From: Thermoplasmata archaeon
GTDB lineage: Archaea; Thermoplasmatota; Thermoplasmata; Lutacidiplasmatales; UBA184
Assembly (NCBI GenBank): GCA_021823085.1
Contig: JAKAPG010000073.1
Span: 1 to 8,049 of the forward strand
Reading direction: 5' to 3'
Length of the DNA stretch: 8,049 nt
Shown here in pieces: positions 1 through 6,298 of the stretch. Both the position numbers and the translations under genes were made by a program. Each line of letters starts with the position of its first letter. Positions within the stretch are counted from its first letter, which is position 1. A model generated the notes under the pieces. The model searched no databases, was not told the DNA's origin, and saw only the letters and a list, made by a program, of their open reading frames with translations.

Positions 1-2
1 CC

Positions 3-605
3 GATCTCGGGCTCGTGGCGGGGAGCTCCGGAGCGCTCGACTTCACTCTCAGCAATCCGCTCAACGGGACGATCCACGCGATCTCGCTGTCGCTCCAGCT
101 CTACAACTTTAGCGCGTTCCCCGGGGGCGCGAGCGGCTCGGGATCCCTCTCCAATCCCCCGATCCTGGCCACGCCGAGCTCGTCCGGCCTATGGGCCAAC
201 TTCTCCTACGCGAGCCTGGCTCCGGGGGCGTCCATCTCTCCCCGCGGGTCGGTGAACGTCATCACCTCGAGCGCGACACCCATCGGAACGTACGCGGTCC
301 GCTTCGCGCTGCGCTTCACGGCATCGAACGGCACCTCGTACCTGCTCAAATCGCGGGGCTGGTTCTCGAACGCGCTGTGGAACCGGGCCACGGCCGGCCC
401 GAACGGTACGGTGGAGCTTACGGCGCGGTCTCTCCAGCTGCTGAACGTATCGGGCGTGCTGGCCGAGACGTCGATCCAGGTCACCGGTTCCGCACTCTCG
501 ATGGCGCTCTACGTCATTCTCGCAGCGGTGTTCGTGCTCGTCGGCGCGGGGGCCTACGTCTACTTCCGCCGGACCCGCCGCCGTCAGGCGAGGTCCGGCA
601 CCTGA
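3..605 (+). CDS. Surface-anchored membrane protein with glycosylated ectodomain (C-terminal part)
   Basis: The reading frame is open to the left edge, and a GTG at 15 sits inside what looks like a continuing beta-rich domain with no signal peptide, so this is the 3' part of a longer gene. Counting residues from that GTG, about 1-160 form a Ser/Thr/Gly/Asn-rich beta-strand-like ectodomain. It carries six N-X-S/T sequons (three NGT, two NFS, one NVS), as expected for an N-glycosylated archaeal surface protein. One hydrophobic helix follows at about 161-184 (ending VGAGAYVYF), then a short Arg-rich tail (RRTRRRQARSGT). This predicts a type I topology with the ectodomain outside. No named domain was recognised; a surface-layer-associated or CARDB/NEW3-like protein is possible. 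Its last 22 bases overlap the 3' end of the convergent reductase gene. Confidence 0.75.
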   Translation, partial: DLGLVAGSSGALDFTLSNPLNGTIHAISLSLQLYNFSAFPGGASGSGSLSNPPILATPSSSGLWANFSYASLAPGASISPRGSVNVITSSATPIGTYAVRFALRFTASNGTSYLLKSRGWFSNALWNRATAGPNGTVELTARSLQLLNVSGVLAETSIQVTGSALSMALYVILAAVFVLVGAGAYVYFRRTRRRQARSGT

Positions 606-1813
606 TACTCGGGACGGGAGCGCAGCCAGGCGCCGAGCGCCTTCGGCATCAGCCGTACGAGCGAAGGAGATTCGCCGAGCAGGCGTCGCACGACGTGGGT
701 CGGGAAGTCGATGTCCCCGAAGGCGACGATCGTGCCGAGCAGCTCGGAAGACCTCAGGGTCTCGATCAATCGGTCGAGATCGGCGTCCGTCAACCGCGTG
801 AAGATGCGGCGGAGCGCGAGAGCCCGACCGAACTCCTCGCCGAACTCCCGTCGCCAAGCGCGGTCATACTCCTCCAGGCGCGAGCTCGAGAGGTCGCCGG
901 CCCGAAGAGCCCCATCCGCGATGCCCGCCGCGATCTCGGCGCTGCGCATGCCGGTGAAGATCCCGCCGCCGCTCAGCGGCTTGACCTGCGCCGCTGCGTC
1001 GCCCACCAAGAGGACCCGGTCCCCGTACGTGCGGGGAACGTTGCCGATCGGGATCCCCGACGCAAGGTAGCTCGTCGGGCTCGTGAGCGGCGTCCCGAAC
1101 CGTCGCGAGAGATACACGACGAGCCGGTCGTAGTAGTGGCGGGCGCTGGTCCCATCCGCATTCGCCGCGACCCCCACGCGAGCTCCGCCTTGGCCATCCG
1201 GGATCCACCACCCGAACAATCCGGGTGCGAACGCGTTGGAGAGGTAGACCTCCACCCGGTCCGTATCGCCCGGGCTGCGCGGGAACTCCGCCTCGAATGC
1301 CGGAAGGATTTCGACCGGGCGGCGGAGCCGGAACGCCCGGGCCACGGTGCTCGCTACCCCGTCCGCTCCTACCACGAGGCGCGCGGAGTACTCCACCGGC
1401 GTGGCGCCATCGCGAGTGGCCTCGAGGACGACCCGGCCGTCGCGATCCTCCCGACGCCGATCGAAGCGTACCCCGGTGTCGAACCGGGCCCCGGCCCGGG
1501 CCGCGCGATCCGCGAGCTCGAGGTCGAGAGACGCCCGGTCGATCGAGTAGGCGCGGGGCTCCGGAGCGCGGAACTCGACCGACCCCAACGACGGCCCGAA
1601 GACCGCGGCCCCGTGCACGGGCTTTCGGACCGATGCGTGCGAGCCCGCCAGATCGAGAACGCGCTTGGAAACCAGTCCCGCGCACTGGACCGGATGGCCC
1701 ACCTGGCGGTGCTCCTCCAGAACGCGGACGTCGTGCCCGGCCTTGGCGAGGCGGTAGGCCACGGTCGATCCGGCCGGCCCGGCGCCGACCACGAGAACGT
1801 CCACGCGCTCCAC
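584..1813 (-). CDS. Geranylgeranyl reductase family flavoprotein (likely archaeal lipid saturation)
   Basis: Predicted 409-residue FAD-dependent reductase of the geranylgeranyl/digeranylgeranylglycerophospholipid reductase family, which saturates the isoprenoid chains of archaeal ether lipids at the membrane. Visible family signatures: a Rossmann dinucleotide motif GAGPAG at 10-15 followed by an acidic residue at the end of beta-2 (VLEEH, 31-35); PVQCAGLVS at 41-49, the Cys-containing segment typical of this family; VVGADGVAS at 147-155; GWWIPDG at 201-207; and the second FAD motif VGDAAAQVKPLSGGGI at 270-285. Length fits the family. The start is GTG at 1811-1813, 20 bases after the kae1 stop; upstream in frame there is a stop (1838-1840) and no other start, and no clear Shine-Dalgarno site. 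A second GTG three codons on is an alternative. It is the last gene of the minus cluster. The exact substrate (phospholipid, polyprenol or quinone tail) cannot be read from sequence. Confidence 0.9.
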   Translation of the reverse strand: MERVDVLVVGAGPAGSTVAYRLAKAGHDVRVLEEHRQVGHPVQCAGLVSKRVLDLAGSHASVRKPVHGAAVFGPSLGSVEFRAPEPRAYSIDRASLDLELADRAARAGARFDTGVRFDRRREDRDGRVVLEATRDGATPVEYSARLVVGADGVASTVARAFRLRRPVEILPAFEAEFPRSPGDTDRVEVYLSNAFAPGLFGWWIPDGQGGARVGVAANADGTSARHYYDRLVVYLSRRFGTPLTSPTSYLASGIPIGNVPRTYGDRVLLVGDAAAQVKPLSGGGIFTGMRSAEIAAGIADGALRAGDLSSSRLEEYDRAWRREFGEEFGRALALRRIFTRLTDADLDRLIETLRSSELLGTIVAFGDIDFPTHVVRRLLGESPSLVRLMPKALGAWLRSRPEYQVPDLA

Positions 1814-1833
1814 GGGGTAGGGAGCCGGACGCT

Positions 1834-2853
1834 CTAGTTAACGGCAGTTCGGGTCGTGGAGGCCCCGCCGTTCTCGCGCCAGGGAGCGAGGACCTGGTCG
1901 GTCCGCTGTCGCGGATCGACGGCCGACGCGGCGATCGGAACGGCGAGGCCGCTGAGCCGGGCGAGCTCGCCGGTCCACGCGATCATCGCCCCGTTGTCGA
2001 CACACAGGTGGCGGGGCGGGGCGAACATCGTCCCGCCCCGCTCCTCGACCATCGCCCGGACCATGCCGCGCAATCGTTCGTTGCACGCGACCCCGCCGCC
2101 GAGCACGACGTGGCGCATCTGGCGGTGCGCGAGCGCCCGCTCCGTGATCTCGGTGAGCATGGCATAGGCGGTCGTTTCGACCGAGTAGGCGAGATCCGCG
2201 CGCGCGATCCCCCGGTCGGCGAGCGCGAGGCTCGCGGTCAGGAGGCCCGAGAACGCGACGTCCATCCCGTGGACCGAGTACGGCAGGGGGTGGAGCTCGG
2301 AACCTTTCTTCGCCTCCGCCTCGATCTGGGGCCCGCCCGGGAAGGTTCCGCCCAGCGCGATCCACAGCTTGTCGAGGAAGTTCCCGATCCCGACGTCGAT
2401 CGTCTCCCCCAGCACCCGGTACCGCCCCCGTCCGTAGGCGATGACTTGGGTGTTGCCGCCGCTCGCGTAGAGGAGCATCGGGTCGTCAAGGCCGCTCAAG
2501 GCCCGGGCGATCTCGATGTGCGAGACGCAGTGGTTGACCGGCACGAGGGGCCGATCCCAGGCGAGGGCGAGTGCCCGCGCGACCGTCGCCCCGGCCCGAA
2601 GACACGGGCCGAGTCCGGGCCCTTGCGCGAAGGAGATCCCGTCGATCTCCTTCGGTGAGATGTTCGCGTCGCGCATCGCGCGCTCGACAAGGTCCGGGAG
2701 GAGCTCTACGTGATGGTTCGCCGCCTCGCGAGGGTGGATCCCGCCCTTCGGGGGGCGGTACATGTCGCCGGCGAGCGCGAGGACCTCCGCGCGGTCGCCG
2801 ACGATCCCGATCGAGCAGGTGTGGGCGGTCGACTCGATGCCGAGAACGGTCAC
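1834..2853 (-). CDS. kae1: KEOPS complex ATPase-like subunit Kae1, tRNA t6A37 threonylcarbamoyltransferase
   Basis: Predicted 339-residue Kae1/TsaD/OSGEP family protein. It transfers the threonylcarbamoyl group from threonylcarbamoyl-AMP to A37 of ANN-decoding tRNAs, within the cytoplasmic KEOPS complex. Evidence: N-terminal GIESTAHTCSIGI of the ASKHA fold; PREAANHHVELLP at 41-53; the metal-binding motif VNHCVSH with H108 and H112; Y129 in LLYASGGNTQ; GNFLDK at 157-162 and PGGPQIE at 172-178; the phosphate-loop-like LGGGVACNERL at 251-261; and D286 in CVDNGAMIAWTG. These match the two His, Tyr and Asp ligands known in Kae1. The protein ends about ten residues after the usual Kae1 C-terminus (DPRQRTDQV...PW), so there is no fused Bud32 kinase, although a Kae1-Bud32 fusion is common in euryarchaea. 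Start is GTG at 2851-2853. It lies 39 bases after the 76-residue gene and 20 before the reductase, so it is probably cotranscribed. Confidence 0.96.
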   Translation of the reverse strand: MTVLGIESTAHTCSIGIVGDRAEVLALAGDMYRPPKGGIHPREAANHHVELLPDLVERAMRDANISPKEIDGISFAQGPGLGPCLRAGATVARALALAWDRPLVPVNHCVSHIEIARALSGLDDPMLLYASGGNTQVIAYGRGRYRVLGETIDVGIGNFLDKLWIALGGTFPGGPQIEAEAKKGSELHPLPYSVHGMDVAFSGLLTASLALADRGIARADLAYSVETTAYAMLTEITERALAHRQMRHVVLGGGVACNERLRGMVRAMVEERGGTMFAPPRHLCVDNGAMIAWTGELARLSGLAVPIAASAVDPRQRTDQVLAPWRENGGASTTRTAVN

Positions 2854-2892
2854 GGAAGTCCCCGACGAACGGACCCGGGCCGGCGGGGAGCG

Positions 2893-3123
2893 TCAGTCAT
2901 CGGTCGTCTCGATGCGGAAGCCCACGCGCTTGCCGTGCAGGGCCGCGTGGATGCGGTCGGCCAAGTCGAGCGCCTCGGGCACGGTGATCGTTCGTCCCCA
3001 GTCGTAGACGAAGTCGTAGCCGCGGATCTCGGGACGGAATCCCATGTTCTGCAGGACACCGGCGACGTCCGAGTAGGGGGCGCCCTCGCTGTCGAGCTGG
3101 AGGAGGAGGAACGTCTGGGTCAT
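2893..3123 (-). CDS. Uncharacterised 76-residue protein between tgtA and kae1
   Basis: A short ORF with an ATG at 3121-3123, in line with its neighbours and spaced 27 bases after tgtA and 39 before kae1. I do not recognise the family. The composition is that of a real soluble protein: an alternating hydrophobic first strand (TFLLLQL), an amphipathic helix (YSDVAGVLQNMG), a second strand with the aromatic motif YDFVYDWG at about 36-43, a second helix (PEALDLADRIHAALHG) and a final strand (VGFRIETTDD). This gives a predicted beta-alpha-beta-alpha-beta order, compatible with a small ferredoxin-like or swapped-hairpin fold. It is acidic with no signal peptide, membrane segment or cysteines. It does not resemble the small KEOPS subunit Pcc1 by eye. 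Its position suggests a role tied to tRNA modification or translation, but that is context only. A TATA-like element over the tgtA stop may give it its own promoter. Confidence 0.8.
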   Translation of the reverse strand: MTQTFLLLQLDSEGAPYSDVAGVLQNMGFRPEIRGYDFVYDWGRTITVPEALDLADRIHAALHGKRVGFRIETTDD

Positions 3124-3146
3124 GGATAGCGTAGGACCGGTGACGG

Positions 3147-3157
3147 ACCCTTAAAGC
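3147..3157 (-). promoter_or_regulatory. Candidate TATA box for the 76-residue gene, overlapping the tgtA stop
   Basis: On the minus strand the sequence reads GCTTTAAGGGT, an AT-rich island inside a very GC-rich region. The TTTAAG core is centred about 29 bases before the ATG at 3123. Archaeal TATA boxes sit about 26-27 bases before the transcription start, so this would produce a leaderless or nearly leaderless transcript for the small gene and kae1. The TAA stop of tgtA lies within the element, so chance is a real alternative. Confidence 0.35.
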
Positions 3158-5097
3158 TCGTCGGCCCCGGGTTCCTCGATCGGCTCGCTCGGGGCGTGCC
3201 GATGGGCCGTGACCCGAGCCGCGACTCCGCGTCGCAGGACTCCCATCTCCCCGGGCGCGAGGAGGAGCCGGCCCACAGCGAGCAGACGGTCCTGCGGATC
3301 GACGAGCAACGCCGAACTCCCGGGCGCGAGCTCGGGATCCGCGGACCGGACGAACCGTGAGAAGAGGCTGCGTCCTTCGGCCACGAAGGGCGCCGCGTCC
3401 GTTTCGACTACGACCCGTTCGTGAGCCCCCGGCAGGACCTCGACCACCCATTCGGCCCCGGCGAACGTCGGGCGAGGGATCCCATCGTTGCCGATCTGGA
3501 AGAGGACCCGTTCGTCCTGCCGGATCGATCGCAAGCGATGCGTGCGTTTAGAACGTTCACCGGTCCCGCCGGTCGTGCCGAAGTTCTGCGCGGCCGCGGC
3601 GCCGTAGCGGTACTCGAGGAGCATCCTCACCTGGCGACGAGTCCACTCCGACTCCCAGTCCCGGTCCGCTGGGACCTCAGTCCCGAGCGCCTGTGTGACG
3701 TCCTCGGAAACGAGAACCGCGCCGCGTCCGGCCTCCCGCCCGGGTCCGAACTCCGCTTCGGAAAGGATCGGTCCCACCGGATACGTCTCGATGAGCTCGA
3801 TCGGTACCGGCCCGAGCGGCGTCGGGCACATCCAACCGAGAGGCGCGCCGTTCTCGTTGTAGGGAGGGATCAGGGCCAGGTACTCCGGGACGAGTGGCAC
3901 GCGCCGAACCATCGGTCGGGGACCGCCCCCGGAGGCGAGAAGGCGAGCGAGGCGATCCCGCCACCGGTCGACCGCGGGCCGGCGGAAGCTATCGATTCCC
4001 GTCTCCCGGTACGTGCGACGGCTCTCGGGCTCGGTCGCGCGAAAGACCTCGCGGTGGTCCTTGAGAGCGCGCAGCCCGGCGAGCAGCGCCGGATGGGCTG
4101 TCGCGCGCCGCTCGGCCAGCTCCCACAGGGTGCCGTCCCGGATCGCCTGGCGCACGCGTGCCATCTCCTCGGCACTGACGAGCAGGTTGTGGCGAGCGAG
4201 GGCGATCTCCCGCTCCTGGTCCGCGAGCCGGGGGAGCTCGGAGAGCGGAAGGTCGTGGCACAGAGCGCACCGACACCAGTCCTCGCGCACCTGCTCGAGG
4301 GCCCTCGTGCCCTCCGGCAACAGGAGCCGGCCCCTCCGGGCGAACTTGTGGTACGCGGAGGAATCGTAGAGGTCCACGCCCAAGAGGGCGCCGAAGGCGA
4401 ACGTCATCGGGTGGCCGGTGCCGAACAGATGGACGACGCCCGCGGGAGACAGGCACGGGCGGGCGGCCGCCACGGCTCTCGCGAGCTCGGCAAAGCGATA
4501 CTGTTCGAGCAACGGTACGACCCCTCCGATGGCGAGGACATCGCCGACGGCGCTGGCATCGGTGGCCGACTCCGCCCGAAGGTCTTCGAAGGGGCCGCCC
4601 TGTACCGGGACCGCGAGCAGTCCTTCGCGCGCGCGGCGGGCCGACCGCGCGCGCTCGGAGGTCGCCCGGACCCCCGCGGCCGCCTCGTCGTGGTCCGCCG
4701 AGGGTTCGACGAAGACGTCGAGCACCGTCGCGATGTCCGTTCCGATCCGGTTCTGGAAGTCGAGGATCTCGTCCGGTCCGACCTCCACCCGACCGTACGC
4801 ATGTTGCTGGAAGGCCCCCGAGTCGGTCATCACCGGCCCGTCGAAACCGATCAGGCCGTGGACCCCGGCCGAGAGAGCCCGTTCGCGCAGCTCCGGGCTT
4901 CGGAACGCGATGTAGGAGGAGGTGATCACCGCGCCGAGCCCAAAGCGTCGGCGGATCTCTATCGGCGGGATCGGCTGCCGGACGGGGTCGGGATGGACGA
5001 CCGGCAGGAGCGTCGGCGTGTCCACGGTCCCGTGCGGCGTCGTGAGGCGGCCGATCCGCGCGAGCCCATCCCGTTCGAGGAGCTCGAAGTCGTTCAT
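3151..5097 (-). CDS. tgtA: Archaeosine tRNA-guanine transglycosylase (7-cyano-7-deazaguanine tRNA-ribosyltransferase)
   Basis: Predicted 648-residue archaeal TGT, which exchanges guanine-15 in the D-loop of tRNA for preQ0, the first tRNA-bound step toward archaeosine. Catalytic TIM-barrel domain at about 1-350: TDSGAFQQHAYG at 91-102 (D92, matching the conserved base-recognition Asp), VPVQGG at 163-168, GDVLAIGGVVP at 185-195, GTGHP at 226-230, and GVDLYDSSAY at 240-249 with D242 as the expected nucleophile. The zinc site is C275-x-C277-x-x-C280 (WCRCALC) with H303. A middle C1/C2 region spans about 390-550, including YRYGAAAAQNFG. A PUA domain at about 560-632 (VVVETDAAPFVAEG...GVAARV) grips the tRNA acceptor end. 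All three parts are in one chain. It is somewhat longer than the 582-residue Pyrococcus protein as I recall it. The ATG at 5095-5097 is 8 bases after the glycosylase stop, with no clear Shine-Dalgarno site, suggesting translational coupling. Confidence 0.96.
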   Translation of the reverse strand: MNDFELLERDGLARIGRLTTPHGTVDTPTLLPVVHPDPVRQPIPPIEIRRRFGLGAVITSSYIAFRSPELRERALSAGVHGLIGFDGPVMTDSGAFQQHAYGRVEVGPDEILDFQNRIGTDIATVLDVFVEPSADHDEAAAGVRATSERARSARRAREGLLAVPVQGGPFEDLRAESATDASAVGDVLAIGGVVPLLEQYRFAELARAVAAARPCLSPAGVVHLFGTGHPMTFAFGALLGVDLYDSSAYHKFARRGRLLLPEGTRALEQVREDWCRCALCHDLPLSELPRLADQEREIALARHNLLVSAEEMARVRQAIRDGTLWELAERRATAHPALLAGLRALKDHREVFRATEPESRRTYRETGIDSFRRPAVDRWRDRLARLLASGGGPRPMVRRVPLVPEYLALIPPYNENGAPLGWMCPTPLGPVPIELIETYPVGPILSEAEFGPGREAGRGAVLVSEDVTQALGTEVPADRDWESEWTRRQVRMLLEYRYGAAAAQNFGTTGGTGERSKRTHRLRSIRQDERVLFQIGNDGIPRPTFAGAEWVVEVLPGAHERVVVETDAAPFVAEGRSLFSRFVRSADPELAPGSSALLVDPQDRLLAVGRLLLAPGEMGVLRRGVAARVTAHRHAPSEPIEEPGADEL

Positions 5098-5105
5098 GCA
5101 CGCAG

Positions 5106-5816
5106 CTACCCGGCCGCCGCCGACGGCGCCGGGTCCTCGTAGCCCGCCCGGATCCTCTCGAGGAGTTCGACCAACATCTCATGGGTCAGCTTGCGGGTGT
5201 TCGTGTTCTGGGGACTCGGGTGGTAGGACGCGTAGAGCATCGGCTTGCCCGGTCCTAGGCTCGCAGCCGCGCCGTGGGAGAACGACGTCGTCGGCCTCGC
5301 CACCCCGTACGCCGAGACGACCGCGTCCCGCAGAGCGTCCCAGGCGAACCCCCCCAGCGCGAGGATCGCCCTCGTGTTGGTGAGCAGGCGAAGTTCGCGA
5401 TCGAGATACGGACGACACTGGGCGAGCTCCGAGGTCGTCGGTCGGTTGCCCGGGGGTGCGCATCGAACGGCCGCGGTCACGTAGAGGTCGCGGTACGCGA
5501 GCCCATCGCCGCGGCGGAGCGAGGTCGGCTGATTCGCGAACCCCGCCGCGTGGAACGCTCGGACCAGGAACGCAGCCGACCGGTCGCCCGTGAAGACGCG
5601 GCCGGTGCGATTCGATCCGTGGGCCGCCGGGGCGAGGCCGACCGCCACGAGTCGGGCCAGGGGATCGCCAAAGGCCGGAACCCCTCGTCCCCAGTATACC
5701 TCGGTTCGGAACTCGCGCTTCCGCTCGGCGGCCACGCGCTCGCGGTAGCCCACGAGCCGGGGGCATGCTCGGCACGCGATGACCTCGTCCCGTACGCGCG
5801 CCAGCGAGTCGCTCAT
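5106..5816 (-). CDS. udgB: Uracil-DNA glycosylase, family 5 (UdgB-like, 4Fe-4S)
   Basis: Predicted 236-residue DNA glycosylase that removes uracil, and in studied family 5 members also other deaminated purines, to start base-excision repair. Four cysteines suited to a [4Fe-4S] cluster are at C15 and C18 (CRACP), C119 and C134. The segment YWGRGVPAFGDP precedes motif GLAPAAHGSNRTGRVFTGD at 60-78, diagnostic of family 5: the catalytic motif has Ala where families 1 and 4 carry Asp or Glu. The second motif is YHPSPQNTNT at 198-207, close to the HPS-QN form of UdgB. The start is the ATG at 5814-5816, because the cluster-forming CRACP segment usually lies about 15 residues from the N-terminus. The frame stays open upstream to 6182, but that extension is Arg/Gly/Pro-rich and looks like GC-rich non-coding sequence. 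This is the first gene of the minus cluster. Gly/Ala-rich residues 230-236 are a disordered tail. Confidence 0.94.
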   Translation of the reverse strand: MSDSLARVRDEVIACRACPRLVGYRERVAAERKREFRTEVYWGRGVPAFGDPLARLVAVGLAPAAHGSNRTGRVFTGDRSAAFLVRAFHAAGFANQPTSLRRGDGLAYRDLYVTAAVRCAPPGNRPTTSELAQCRPYLDRELRLLTNTRAILALGGFAWDALRDAVVSAYGVARPTTSFSHGAAASLGPGKPMLYASYHPSPQNTNTRKLTHEMLVELLERIRAGYEDPAPSAAAG

Positions 5817-5863
5817 CGATGACCCGTACCGCGCGCCCAGATGACCTTCACGATTGCCTCGCG

Positions 5864-5876
5864 AATGGTAAGTTCC
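5864..5876 (-). promoter_or_regulatory. Weak candidate promoter element for the minus-strand operon
   Basis: The minus strand reads GGAACTTACCATT here, the most AT-rich spot before the glycosylase gene, within a stretch (about 5840-5876) clearly lower in G+C than its surroundings. The CTTACCA core is centred near 5869, which would put the transcription start near 5842 and a leader of about 26 bases before the ATG at 5816. The match to an archaeal TATA box is poor, and no Shine-Dalgarno site is obvious in the leader. Confidence 0.2.
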
Positions 5877-5949
5877 CGGCCCCTTCGATGGGCCAGAGAC
5901 CTGCTCGGGGAGGGGGCTTCGGGGGGTCTCCTCGTCTCCGAGCGACGGC

Positions 5950-5975
5950 GCGCAGAGGTCGTACCCCCTCTGCGC
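5950..5975. repeat. Perfect 9-bp inverted repeat (hairpin), 8-base loop
   Basis: The arms GCGCAGAGG (5950-5958) and CCTCTGCGC (5967-5975) are perfect complements around the loop TCGTACCC. A nearby GTGCGCA (5986-5992 region) could pair alternatively with the TGCGCA beginning at 5971, so competing structures are possible. It lies in the middle of the divergent intergenic region, about 134 bases before the glycosylase start. There is no T-run on either side, so it does not look like an intrinsic terminator. It could be a structured RNA element, a protein-binding palindrome, or chance in GC-rich DNA. Confidence 0.55.
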
Positions 5976-6213
5976 AGCGTTCTCGTGCGCATCGACCCTA
6001 CCCTTCGTTCGTAGTCGAAGGCGCTCCCCGTCCCTCCCTCCGAGGATCCGGGGGCAGCCCTCGGAATCGATCTCGGCGTCGTGAACATCGCCGCGGTGTC
6101 CGGTGGGAACGCATGCACGGACGACGGAGTGCACCGGGTTTGGATGCGAACGAACCGTCTCACCGTAACGGGACCGACGCAAGATCGGATCCCGCCGGCC
6201 TCATCCGCAGGTC

Positions 6214-6228
6214 CCCGTCTCCGACGGG
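6214..6228. promoter_or_regulatory. Inverted repeat, possible operator (6-3-6)
   Basis: CCCGTC (6214-6219) and GACGGG (6223-6228) are perfect complements around TCC. The palindrome lies about 40 bases before the TATA element of the solenoid gene. A dimeric winged-helix regulator could bind such a site, and one is encoded downstream. A 6-bp palindrome is not rare in GC-rich sequence, so support is modest. Confidence 0.25.
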
Positions 6229-6248
6229 AGGTAGTGCGCGCCGGATGC

Positions 6249-6261
6249 TCACGCGCCGTGA
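6249..6261. promoter_or_regulatory. Inverted repeat next to the TATA box, possible operator (5-3-5)
   Basis: TCACG (6249-6253) and CGTGA (6257-6261) are perfect complements around CGC. The palindrome ends seven bases before the TATA element at 6269, next to where TFB binds. In archaea a protein bound here could activate or block initiation. The regulator is not identified; the winged-helix protein of the same transcript is the nearest candidate. Confidence 0.3.
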
Positions 6262-6268
6262 ACTACCC

Positions 6269-6274
6269 CTATAG
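6269..6274 (+). promoter_or_regulatory. TATA-like promoter element of the solenoid/winged-helix operon
   Basis: CTATAG, within CCCCTATAGAGA, stands out as AT-rich in GC-rich sequence. Its centre is 27-28 bases before the ATG at 6299, the spacing expected for a leaderless archaeal transcript starting at that A. It is only about 15 bases before the in-frame ATG at 6287, which would then lie upstream of the transcription start. It therefore supports 6299 as the true start codon. Confidence 0.55.
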
Positions 6275-6298
6275 AGACCTGCAATCATGGGGCGATCG

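Larger units (their letters stand above)
5817..6298. other. Divergent intergenic region, about 480 bases, no convincing gene
   Basis: This separates the minus-strand housekeeping cluster from the plus-strand solenoid/winged-helix pair. Several frames are open across it on both strands, but their products are low-complexity Arg/Gly/Pro/Ser strings with no domain-like pattern, as random GC-rich DNA gives. I looked for tRNA, SRP RNA, RNase P and C/D-box features and saw none. It does hold a 9-bp hairpin at 5950-5975, inverted repeats at 6214-6228 and 6249-6261, and a good TATA element at 6269-6274. It is unusually long for so compact a neighbourhood, so it may also hide a non-coding RNA. Confidence 0.7.

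Noticed and set aside
191..1837. Long plus-strand open frame of 548 codons
   Set aside because: It lies antisense to the reductase and overlaps the surface-protein gene in another frame. The product is Arg/Gly/Pro/Glu-rich with no domain pattern, as expected from the complement of a GC-rich gene.
1225..2658. Plus-strand open frame of 477 codons
   Set aside because: Antisense to kae1 and the reductase, both of which have clear catalytic motifs. Its product is low-complexity Arg/Pro/Gly sequence.
3421..5142. Plus-strand open frame of 573 codons
   Set aside because: Fully antisense to tgtA, which has its complete set of motifs. No recognisable domain.
5950..5975. Hairpin read as an intrinsic terminator
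   Set aside because: No T-run follows on either strand, and its place between divergent genes does not suit a terminator.
5813..6163. Minus-strand ORF of 116 codons whose stop overlaps the glycosylase start codon
   Set aside because: Only the last ~20 residues look protein-like and there is no start codon near them; the rest is Arg/Pro/Ser-rich. The ATGA overlap is tempting but not enough.
6120..6180. tRNA-like GGTTCG on the minus strand
   Set aside because: The following bases do not fit a T-loop consensus, and no matching acceptor, D or anticodon arms could be found.
5817..6182. N-terminal extension of the uracil-DNA glycosylase by 122 residues
   Set aside because: The extension is low-complexity and basic, and family 5 glycosylases begin shortly before the first Cys pair, which fits the ATG at 5816.
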